This document shows, piece by piece, positions 10,355 through 22,500 of a stretch of 64,000 bases of DNA; the stretch's first letter is position 1; each line of letters starts with the position of its first letter. The DNA is from Mesocentrotus franciscanus (Eukaryota > Echinodermata > Echinoidea > Camarodonta > Strongylocentrotidae). Below the pieces are notes generated by a model. The model worked only from the letters and a program-made list of their open reading frames with translations, did no database searches and had not been told where the DNA came from. The DNA is taken from the NCBI GenBank assembly GCA_037976565.1, contig CP137684.1, forward strand, positions 19,158,259-19,222,258, in the 5' to 3' direction. A program made the position numbers and the translations under genes.

Positions 10355-11635
10355 AATCTAGTAGACTAAAAACTGATGCCCAACCCCCCTTCCTCCATGA
10401 CTGAGCCCACGCAATGCAACACCGAGGGCCATACGGTACCTCTGTGTGTTATCCATTATCCATTTTTCCTGTATTGTGTTCATAGTAGTCTTGTCAATCT
10501 CTTATTACTTTTTCTTGTTTTTTTTCATATTATGTTCACACTATGTAATGTGAAGAAGCATGCAGAAATAAATAAATAAATAAATTATAAGTGAAACTAT
10601 TCCACTATAACGGTCAGTGAAGCTAGAATTGGTATCGTTGCCGATCTCTTGTGACTGTTGTGAGGTAAGGACTAATCTAAGCTAGAGATTCTCTATTATG
10701 TAATTACATAAGTATTAATTAAGTAAAGGGATGCCTGGGATGGTAAAAAAAAAAATCATGAAATGCATAGGGTCTATACCGACACAGGGACTCGCTATGT
10801 AGCTATATTACACCTATTTTTTTTTCTTCAAATATTGGCAAACCATACATCAATGTAGTAAGCTCTTGATGACAGAAATCCAATGGGGAAAAGATGATTG
10901 AAATAGGATTTTGCGTTATTTAGTCATGGCTTGTCAAAGAGACTCATCTCATCATTCTCTTGTAGGTCATCTGCCACACTTCTTGGAAGAAAATTAACCA
11001 TGATCTGTTCGGTGACTTTAATCTTTATAATCGGGCTATTAAAAGTATACTACTTCTACCAAAATACAGGTTTTGATATGAGGAATGCAGTGCTAAAGGT
11101 ATTGCAATAGGATGTGCCTAGTAGAGCATATATATATCACTTTTAAATTCTACCTTGCCAAACAGGAGACCAAAAAAAGGAGCACCTATGGAGATTCCTG
11201 TGCTATAACACACCTCGCTATGGGGTATGACGTGCGTGGCTCCATGTCAATGTGGTCACTTTAACCTTGTCCAGAATGTTTCATTTATCTTATGCGCACT
11301 CTCCTGAGATCTCTGCATATGGTACAGTACATAATGACGCTAATTTTGCGATGTGAAAGAAACATGAGCGCCTTGAACGACAACTACAATTCTGCCCAAA
11401 TAGAGCATTTCTAAAAAATGAACCATGCGAGGCACATCTTCTTGGCTGGTCCCCGCTATTCTCGGCAAGGGCAGGTATAAGGAAATGGCAGCGAAAAGGT
11501 TTACAGTGTTGAAAGCCCCCAAAACCGTAAGCTATTATTATATATATGTATAGATACATATTGAAACTCTCAAGGATCTTTATATTCCATCTGTTTTATT
11601 TACATAATTTAGATATTTCTGAATATTGTTTTCAG
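10355..11635. other. Intergenic/upstream region of the ROCO-like gene
   Basis: No coding region recognised. Positions 10480-10585 look like a retroelement 3' tail ending in (AAAT)n. The rest is unique-looking AT-rich DNA. Since the first recognised exon begins with a good splice acceptor (TTGTTTTCAG, ending 11635), a 5' non-coding exon and the promoter may lie here or further left, but none could be identified. Confidence 0.45.
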
Positions 11636-11799
11636 GTATTGTTGCCTATGTCATCACCACTTTCCAGAGGACTACACTTCTGTCGATTGAGAAGGACATC
11701 TTACACCATGGATGGATTCTGCCTTCTCTATCTGCTCATGATTCTCTTGATGAGATCTGGTGACGTTGAAACCAATCCAGGCCCTAACCCTGCAGAAAG
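11636..11799 (+). CDS. Exon 1: 5' UTR plus 2A-like/signal leader
   Basis: The acceptor TTGTTTTCAG precedes 11636 and the donor AAAG|GTACGC follows 11799. The coding start is taken at 11708 because ACCATGG is a strong context and the following peptide equals the known leader type. An in-frame ATG at 11648 would add 20 residues. The exon ends with two bases of a Ser codon, matching the one base supplied by exon 2. The acceptor implies a further non-coding exon upstream. Confidence 0.85.
11708..11785 (+). other. N-terminal 2A-like translational recoding peptide doubling as signal sequence
   Basis: The first 26 residues are a hydrophobic run (LLYLLMILL at 6-14) followed by MRSGDVETNPGP. The D-V/I-E-x-N-P-G-P core is diagnostic of 2A peptides, where the bond between Gly25 and Pro26 is skipped during translation. 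In sea urchin NLR proteins an almost identical N-terminal 2A acts as a signal peptide when skipping fails and releases a cytosolic protein when it succeeds. Here the same leader fronts a Death-ZU5-Roc protein. Confidence 0.85.
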
Positions 11800-14700
11800 G
11801 TACGCACATATACTAGTAGACTTTGGTGAATTCCAGTCACGCGATTGCATTGCGAAAGAAACAGTGTGGAAGGGATTGGAAAGGTTGATCATGTAGCAGA
11901 TAAGAATTGGTGTATCCTGTTAGGTTTTGGAGTCGTCAAAATATATACAATAAATTGTGCCCAGTCTTGCTAAAAGTCAAATGCACTGGACAGAGAAGTG
12001 AATATATGGGACTACACAAACATGTGGCATGAAAGTGTAGTCCACAATAAATTACTTTGAAGTGCTATCTTTTTCAAGAAACTTTTTTTTTCTATGATAC
12101 TCTTTCACACTAACATAAACCTATGGAAAAGCCCACAAATTGTTTTCACCTTTCCCAGAACTCAACCGTCTCTTTGATGTGACACTTGAAATTATCATGT
12201 TATCAAACCTACTTAGTGATTACATATACTATGCAAGATACAGATAATAATTATGATGATGAAGGTAATGATAATGATATTAATAATGAAAATAATAATG
12301 TTAATAATGAAAATAATAATGATGATAATAATAATAATAATGATGATAATATTAATCATCATCATCATCATTATCATCAATTCTAGTCATAAATGATATT
12401 ATTATCCCTTCCCCTCGTCCTTCGTTCGTAAAAAAATCTGGTTTCCGTTCGATAACTTTAGTAATGTTTTACGGATTTTAATGAAATTTGATATGAAGGT
12501 ACATGGTATCAAAACAGTGTATGTAGGTCAAAGTTCATAGCTCATTAAATATGCGAAAATACCTGATTGTATATGCAAAAATTGTGTTTTTCATTCAATA
12601 ACGTAAGTAATGTTGTTGAGTATGTACGTCAAGGTCAAAGGTCACAGCTCATTAAATATGCAAGAATTTCTAAATATAGGCCATTTGTACCCGGCGAGAA
12701 GATGCTACGCTTTGCGTTGACTTGTTATTATTTGAAGTAGTAGTAATCTTTTTATTATCATCATTATTATGACTATCATCATTATTATCATCGTCATCGT
12801 ATCAACTGCCAGACTCTGCTTTTAGGAAATGATGGATTACCCTTGCCAGAACAAAACCACGTACAGTACCTCATCTACAACTGGGGGCAATATCTTTCAA
12901 ATGTTAATATCACAGGCAATATATTCTGATATCCCCAGGCTGTTATATTGCACACCCGAGCACATAGTACAAATTGTTTAGTGTCACATAATAGCTTCTC
13001 AGCCAATAGGATGTTCTCTAACTAATATGCTCTAGTACCCTATTGATTTATTATTCATTTGACAGTACTGTCAGTGAGTTGGAGTTCCTTAAGCTGGCCC
13101 AGATTATCCCTCCATCTTACTACGAGGCTGTAGGGATATCTCTAGGGATCCCCCATGCTGAGCTACAGGCAATCCTAATTGAGAAGTGGATGAACTACAT
13201 CAACGCCTTCAAGGATGTCTTTTTGAAATGGGATGTCAAGCAGCAAACTCCACACTCAAACAAACGGCAGCTTTTGGCAAACAAACTTCGACAGATTGGC
13301 TTAGGTTTCCTATTAGACAGATTACCCAATGAACCTCCAATTCCTAACAGCACAGGTAAACAGATACTAATTCTTGTGACACCAGAAGACATAAAAAAAC
13401 CATGCATAAAACTGAAGTAAGTTTGGAGATAGTGAGTGTTCTAGCTGTGTTCTATACATTTGCCACTGACAGTTTACAGAAGTGGCAAATTTTATCAGGC
13501 CTCATGCACATTTTTTTAGAATTTAATCATGTAACTTTGTTTTAATAATGCCTCCGCCCACTGAAGGTGGTGCCGGAGGCATTATTTGGATTAGTATTTG
13601 GATTGTCTGTACGTCCGTCTGTCCCGCTTTCTTGTCATTGTGATATCTCAAGAACCGTTTGAGATATGAACTTCAAACTTAATGATAGAATTTATCACCA
13701 TAGGAAGACATTTTGATTAGATTTTTGATTAACAAGGTCAAAGGTCACGAAGGTCAACTTCTAAAACTCCAGATATTGGCCTCGTTACCACGACATCTCA
13801 AGAACCACTAGAGATACGAGGCTCAAACTTCTTAATATTATGTATCACAATAGCAAGACGATCTGTTTAGATTTTGGGTTAGTAGGTCATAGGTCTAAGG
13901 TCACAGAGGTCCATTCCCGATCATAAAGTTTTTTAGCCTTGCTATCGCAATATCTGAAGAAGCACTTGAGGTAAAAGCTTCAGAAGTCGTGATAGTATGT
14001 ATCACCATAGGAACTTAACCTAATTAGATTTTAGGGTAAGTAGAACAAAGGTTAGAGGTCATAGAGGTCAATTTTTTTAATTAGAGGTATTACCTTTGTC
14101 ATGACAATATGTCAAGAACGTCTTGAGGGCAAAGAAATATAGGAGACGCAGTCGCGTTTGTCCTTTTTTCACTTTTAAATTATTTAGAGATGAACAAGTT
14201 TATATCATCCTACCACTATATCATTTCACCTTAAACACCCTGTCCGAAGTGAAAAATGAAATAGATGAATTATATATCGAAGGAAAGCTTACAAGCCATA
14301 GATTACAATAATACCAATTATATGCTACTTTAGTGCATGCCTGTCAAACTAGTAACGGCTCTCTGAAAATTCGAAATCTCAAGCTTTGAAAATTGTGAGC
14401 TGTTGACCTAAAAACTAGCTATCGAATTGTTGACATCACCGTATGTGGAGTACGCATATTCACAATGACTTTGCATTAATTAAGCACGGCTCATCGCCTC
14501 AGCTACATAGGCGAGTACATATAGTGTCGTCACTGTAACTGCGGCAAATTTGACCCCTGTTGACCTGTAGTTTGGAGAGGTGCGGAAAAGAAGGTTTTAA
14601 TTCGCTTTTGTGCAATACTGAAAGGGAAAATATTTTGAATTCCTTTATATTTGTATTCTTTGTTCACTCACCTTTCCATTGATAAAAAGTTGTATTTTCA

Positions 14701-17700
14701 TTGGATTGGGTCTTTAATAATCAATCCGTCTCTTTTACAACAACCGGCATAGTGGACATGATTTCACCGACTCTCAATCGAAAGGTTTAGGGTTCGAATT
14801 CCAGCCCAGCACTAATGTCCTTTGGCAAGAAATTAATCCTCATTTGTCACTCTCCACCCAATTGTAAATGGTTACCTGGCAACTGCTCGGGTAATGATAA
14901 TTGCAGGGCTCTCAGGTAGAACAACATTATGCTGATGAGGCATCCCTGCATGGGTAAACAATATTATTATTATTATTATTCCTATTATTATTATTATCAT
15001 TATTATTATTATTAGAATTTTGAATTATACTATGGTCAATGGGAAATAAGGTCATATTTACTGGATGCCAACATGGGTCTTTAATTTATATCTTAAGTAA
15101 TTAATATCTAAGTCTAACATTCATCATCAACCACAACAAAACGTACAACAAATTACAAGTCTTGTTTTAACTCTACTCATGGTACCGCTGCCCCCCGAGA
15201 GTTCTCTAAAAGTTCAACAACAAGCTGGATCTAAATTGAGGTGCGATCAGTCTCCAGCTGCTTCAGTCATGCTACAGATGATTCGGCAATTGCTACCAAC
15301 ACCGTCACTGCAATATGCGTGCTGAACTAAGAAGTTCTGGTTTCTCATATTCTCCTATTTAATCATGAAGTTTTAATTTGGTACTCTGAGATCGTCCAAA
15401 CTCCTTTTTATTTATTGGCAAAGAATGTGCACTAGAGTTGTAACAAACCCCTTTTCATACTTCTAAAGCTCTAATAATGTTCTTGTGACATTCTGATCTA
15501 GAGTCTTAGCGCTGCTCACAATGACCTTATTCAGATGCGGCTTCTGATCTGAGTTCTCAGTTCTGAGTTTTGCCGGTAATCTAGATTATCAGTTCCAGCT
15601 TATTGACGTCTGATTCTCAACTCTTGATTCTTGAATTGAGATTGTAAGTTCTAGATACTGATTGTCAATGTGATTCTATCATTTCTGAGGAGCTCTCCTC
15701 CTTACTCTAACTTTTATACCATAATTACAATACATGGACCAATGTATGACAATCACTTTTGGAGAACATAACTTTCCTGCTAAAATGTTATTGGATAATA
15801 ATTGCGGAAAGTGGGACAGGTCATATAATATTATAGAGATATCGACTGCTACGAGAGGACTGGCTGTTTTTATACGCTCAAGGACCCAGGCGCGCCTCGG
15901 GGTGATGGCAGCGGATTCAACTTTCCCGCGAGCCAGTATAGAATCAGCTAGTCCTCTAGTATTAAAGCAGTCGATATGACTTTTATATGCCGAATTAACA
16001 TTAAAAAATCTACCAAGAATTCTTACCTTAGCCTTTTATTTAAAGATCGGTTAAAACATGACAGAAAATCTGAGACACTGTCTGTTAATCTTCGCTGGAA
16101 AAATGACTGAAAGTTCAATCATTTGGGAATCGCAGACAAAAGCACTTTATGGTGTCCGCGCTCGCACAAAGACAATTTTAACACGTAAACAAATTTGGGA
16201 TCGCAGTACTCATACCGCCTGCAAGTTAATAGTCTTTTGAAAAGATCCCTAGGGCGCTTTTCAAAAGACTATTGACTGGTAGGCGGGGCATGGCTAAAAT
16301 CACGACTCCAATTTCGACCAATCAGATGGCTAGATTTCTAAAGTGAGGTATATAATAATTCTTATTGGTCAACATGTCCACTCCCAGTCATCCATGACTC
16401 TTGACATCATGTGCTCTGAACTTGAATTCCAGGAAATCCTACCAGTCATACAGTATAGCCCGAAACATGACTCATGACCTTGATATATTAGGCCACTTGA
16501 TCGTCCTGCATTCCTGGCCGAAACAGTAATAAAAAAGGGTCAAGTCTGGCACAGCTGGACCTATGTTTCCCTTGAGGTAATACGTCCTGCGATACAGCCA
16601 TTCTCAATGTTTTCAAAGTAGCAATGGAAGTCACCCCATTAGTGAAATTATCAGTATTATTTTACAGCTGTATTCCTCTTTTACTATCTACTAAATTTGA
16701 ACAGATTGAACTTTAGTGTGATGGCCTGGGACTTCCACATTAAAAAAAGGTTCTTACCATTATCGCTATCACACCTTCCCTCCCCTCAGGATTACTAACA
16801 TGCACATCCTCATGGTCGACCTAGTTAGCTATTTCATTGTCTAGAATGGCAGTATTTCTTTTCTTTTCTTTGGTACCTATTGGTTTGTCTGCTTTTGATG
16901 CAGGGGTTAGAAAGTTACATGGGAGGAATTTATGATGCAATATCCTCTCTCTTCCAACTCAATTCTCAGAGCGTACTCTAAACACATGCAGGGATCTTTG
17001 CATTAGGTAGCTTGTTTACTATATAGGGGTACTTTCCCCATTTATTACATAATTTATGTTTTCCCTGAATGCCTACATTCTTAACCAATACCCTATCACC
17101 TGGTTGCATTTGTTTGTTTTTTTCTTTGAATTACTGTCATATCTAGCCTTGTTTCTGCCACATACTTGTTTTCTTCTTTCTGAGGCCAGCTTGTACGCAT
17201 ATAGTCTTTTCAAGTTTTCAAGCGCTTTTCAATTTATCATTGCTGGTGCAGTTGTAGGCATGGATAAAGGATGGGAGGTGAGACTTCCAATCAGCTTCCT
17301 ATTAATCTGTAAGTGTTCCTAGCGAACTAAGTATTGTCCTGTTCATACGTTCACAGCTTCCATTTCCCTATGGGTGATAAAGGGTCGTGCAGGACTTTTC
17401 TATTTCCGTGAGTTTGCATAGATGTTTGATTACTTCTGATTCAAAGTTCGTACCCTGATTTGAATGGAGATGGGTGGGAAACCTGTAGTGGACTAAGAAG
17501 TGGTCAAACAAAACTTTTGTTGTGGTGTTTGCAGTTTGGTTTCTGGTGGGGACAGCTATGGCATAACGGGTGAAGTGGTCAGTGATCACTAACACATTAG
17601 AATAACCTGCTTTTGATTCCTTAAGTGTCAGATAATCCATGCATACTTATTCTAAAGGCCTACATGTACTGATGTTAACGATAGGTGCATTGACTTTGGC

Positions 17701-19524
17701 TGCTGAACCACCCTAATACACATCTTCCTCAAGTCTTATACCCCATCACTTCCCTAGCTAATCCTGACCAATAGAATCGTTTCTAACTAGTTCTTTGGTG
17801 CGTTCTATTCTTAAGTGACCTACCTGATCATGATTGGAATTCTAGTACCTTATTGTGGTGCTTTCTTGGAAGAACTAAAATTGTCTTACCTTCTCTCCAT
17901 CTTGGTCATTACAAGTCTTATACAAAATATTGTCTTGTATTATCAAACCTATCCCACTCTCTTAACATAAGTTGCACATTCCCTGACTCCAATTTATGCT
18001 GGTATGCTGGAGAGTCCCGCATTCTATGTAATGCATTACCCAACTAACTACTTATGATAGTCTTTTCGCTGTTCCTCTGTCCAATCCATGGAGCTCATTA
18101 AGGAATTAATCCTACACTGTGGTGGGGGTACCTAACACAGAGGTCATAGTGTTCCCATCTGTGGCCATGATTTCCACATGAGGGTCATCTTCTACTGTCA
18201 CATTGGTTTCATAGTGACATAATGCTCCCATTATTTCAGAAGTGATTTGAGAAAATGGAGTCCACTCATTCCCTGGGCTAGTTTCAGGGCACCGGGAAAG
18301 AATGTCAGCATTGATGTTAGCCTTCCCTTATCGATATTTGATGGATATGTCATAGTTATCTAGGGCTGCAAGCCAACGGTGGCTTGTAGCATCTAACTTG
18401 GCCGATGATGTCACATAAGTTAATAGTGGGTTTTTTGTCAGTTTACACGAATTATCATATAGGGAGTCATGAAGTTTGTCAATCACTGCCCATATGATTA
18501 TGAGTGCGGATCAAGAACTCTAGTTCATGTGCTGGGGCATTGGCTTCACTCTTATTATCCCCTCGCCGACGAAGTCGGAGGGGATATAGTAACGCTGCCG
18601 TCCGTCCTTCCGTCCGTCCTTCCGTAACAAATCAGGTTTCCAATCGATAACTTTAGTAATGTTTGACGGATTTTAATGAAATTTGATATGAAGGGACATG
18701 GTATCAATATACAGCCTAAGTTCGATTTCGGAGTATGTAGGTCAAAAGTCAAAGGTCATAGCTCATTAAATATGCGAAAAAATACAAATCTGGTTTCCGT
18801 TCGATAACTTAAGTATTGTTTGACGGATTTTAATCAAATTTGATATGAAGGTACATGGTATCAAAACACAGCCTAAGTTCGATTTCGGAGTATGTAGGTC
18901 AAAGGTCATAGCTCATTAAATATGCGATTCTGGTTTCTGGCGAGACAAACGAATATCACTAGCGATATTAATTTCGATACTACATCCGCAATGAGTAATA
19001 TATTTAGCATTAATATTGTTCATCTTGGTTCAAATTTCTCAGCCGAGCGAGAAACTTTACTCATCTGCGCATGCTCGAAGCCACATACATTCAGTTGACC
19101 GACCCTCTTCTATGCAGACAGAAAGAATTTGTTCGGACGCTCGTATTATTTTAGCGATTATTCCGTAATAACCCGCTGGCAATAAGCCTAATTTACCGTT
19201 ATCTTAGACAGCCAAATCAGAGCTCGTTATATTTCGCGCCTTGTTCCTTTTAGTTTCCGTTTATATTGTTCGATTTCGGCTTTCTGTTCCTTCTTGCGTT
19301 TTAATGAGTGCAAGACAAAAAGCCGGTAGGATGCGACCGTCATTGTTGGTCAAACAGTTTTTGAGCGTCAAGTAACACCTGGCTGGAATGCTCCCCAGGG
19401 AGTGGAGATTGTGGAGATTGTGCACACTGTGTGTGCGGGCACTGAATCCAATGACCGGGTAATAGTATATCTGTAAAGCGCTTAGCGACGTCCCAGATGT
19501 ATTAAAGGCTATATAAAAGCTGAA

Positions 19525-19570
<46 letters not shown>

Positions 19571-22500
19571 TGACGTGGTCACACTATCGTTAGTGTTTTA
19601 TCGCCGTCATTTCAATTTGTGAGTGGGTTCTGGAAGGGGTATCAAAATTGCATTTAATTTATTCCTCACACTAGCAGACTAGTGAGGGCTTAAAAAGTAC
19701 TTAACTCATTTTATTTAAGGTTCTCTGCAATCTGTAGAGGTATAATTTACCTATTTTTCAAATTTCAATGAACCTTCTCTTTAATGAGATAAATGACTGA
19801 GCTAGAACCACTTTGAAAACCACAGACATATAACCCCTGTTCCAAGATTCTAGGAGGCCCCATGCCTCTATTCAGTCAAGCGATTAGGATGCTCAGTCTT
19901 CGTACTCCAGACTCAGTCAATACATTTTCATTCACAGAGGTCGGGGAGGTGTACGTAGGAGGGAACTATTTTCAACTGAAAGGAACAAGGCTAAAGACTA
20001 CCAGTCACTGTAGAAAGATGGAATAGTAACCGAAGGGAAAGTGTTTATGAATACAAACAATTATTCTTAAAGTGTACCAAACACCTAGAAATATAATTTG
20101 TGTGAAGCTATAATACCGTATAGAATCAGCCTAAAAATACCTCACGTTTCCGTTTTTCTTGACTGGATTCCTTTTATTGATCCAATTTGTTACAGATTAC
20201 AATAATTTGAAGATTGTAGATGGCTGACGCTTGATGCTTGACACTTGACTCTACATAAATTAAACGTATAGTACTTCGCCTTTAATTCAATTCAATTCAA
20301 ATTTATTCAAATGTAATTTACAATTTCGAATCATCTTCAATAAACAATTACATAAAAAAGTATCAAAAATAAGGTACTCAAGAAATATTAGGAAATCACT
20401 TGAATACAATAAATTTACCAACACAATTGTTTATGAATACAGCCAATTATTTTTTAAATGTACCAAACACCTACAAATCAGGCCCAGCGGAGCACCCCAA
20501 TTAGCATATCATTAACGGCCCGTTCTATTTGAATCACCAACGGACATCTACGTGAATCCGAACATGCGTTTGCTAGAATGTAAAATCTTAAAATTCGCGT
20601 TGCGCCTTTATTACTGCCAATATCGCTATGAAACTTTCCATACTAACTACAATTATTATGAACTTGATATCAGTGAAATAAATATGAAATTCCATGGAAT
20701 AAAACTCGAGATATGAGCTTCACCCCTCGATAAACACGCCGTCTATTTTTTTCTGACTCTCCCCTATCCAGCAATGCAGGAAGTAGAGACTTAGTATGAA
20801 TGTTCATGAGGTTGAATCCATACATGGGCGAAATTTTCGCTTGGCCGATGGAGTATTTTTATAGTTATAAGTTCTGTTTCATGGGGCTTCAGGGACTTTT
20901 AGATTTGCACGATGAGAACGTGGACTGCTGCGTGAACATCCTTTTAAGGCAATGTGACGTCCTTTTAAGACACTGTCGAGCACTGGCAGTCTGCCCGGCA
21001 GTGCCTTAAAAGGACGTAACATTGCCTTAAAAGGATGTCCACGCAGCAGGTGCACGTCGTCGTGCAAATCTAAGTCCCTATTCTCTGCGCATGCGTCTTC
21101 GGGCTCAGTGCATTCGGCCGGCAACACATGTATAACCCAGGCACACGCGAGGTTTCCCTGACATAACATACATTTGAATGAATAGGACTGGTCATAACAT
21201 ATTGCGCACACGAAGGCTTGTTTTTGTTCGATGAGATTCGGACGTTGGGGTATGTTTTTCTCTGACTCTACCCTATCCAGCAACTATAAAGAGATATTTC
21301 AGAAGGATTGAGATTATTAAATTTCTTTTCTGTTCATATGAGGCAATTCTTGGCGGTCTCGAAAAAATGGTGAATTTTACGGTGATTTCGTATCTCATTT
21401 TTCGTTTTTTTCGTCAAAATTATCCCTTAAATTTCACATTTTCGGTGCATCAATAACTTTTGTTATACACATGAGTGTCTTGCACATTTTTAAATAATCG
21501 ATTTAGTAGCTTTGATTGCTGATATTCATCAAATTAATGAAGAATTTGCCTTCGAAATTTGTTTACTTTTTTTCGCATCAATCGGTACACAATTGTTTAT
21601 TTTATGCAAATGATGTTTACTGGACGAGAGTCGATCGCTCGGTAATTGGGGTGCTCCGCTGCGCCTGAAATATAATTTGTGTGAAGCTATACCGTATAAA
21701 ATCATCCTAAACATACCTGACCTGGCATTTCATAGGTTAACGGCTCAAACGATTGAAGAAGAAAAATAACATAAAGCCCGACGTACATACCATAGTCGGA
21801 AATGCCTGCCCTATTCTATGGGGAGCACGTGCGAGTGCGTCACTATAGTCTACTCATGACCCGTTTTGTGCATATTGCATGAGAGTGTGTATATATATAT
21901 ATATATATAAACTTGCAATATCTCTTTACAGAAGAAAAAGTTAATTTCAGACATGAAACTCCTATTAAACACAGCAAAACATTTGTATGGTAATTTTACA
22001 CTTTGAATTTCAATACCCAGGAACAGACGTGGCAAGTAAGACAATTCACCCTTCAACAGGGGGCACCATCCAACTACCGCACCATGGAATCAAACTCTGC
22101 ATACCCGCCTTGGCGCTACGAAAGGAGTGTAAGATTACTCTAAAGGTAATTCGTAAGATCCTCCCCCACCCTTTCCCTCTCTCTCTCTCTCCGTCTGGCT
22201 CTTTCTCTCTCTCTCTCTCTCTTTATACCTATCTGGGCTCTACACGAGGATTGTAAAATTACCCTAAATGTATGGCGTAGCCTTGCTGGATGCTCTAAAG
22301 GCATGAATGGGAGGTGCCCCCCCCCCCTCTCTCTCTCTCTTCATGCTTATCTGGGCTCTATAAGATGATTTTAGAATTACCATAAATGTGAGGTGTAGCC
22401 TGGATCATCGTAATAAAGTATAACAAAAGAAATGAAAAAAGAAAGAAAAAAATAATAAGAATGTGAAAAGGACAATGTTGCACTACTAATGATGAGTAAA

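Noticed and set aside
11290..11559. Minus-strand ORFs just upstream of exon 1
   Set aside because: No domain, no splice context, overlapping frames of equal length.
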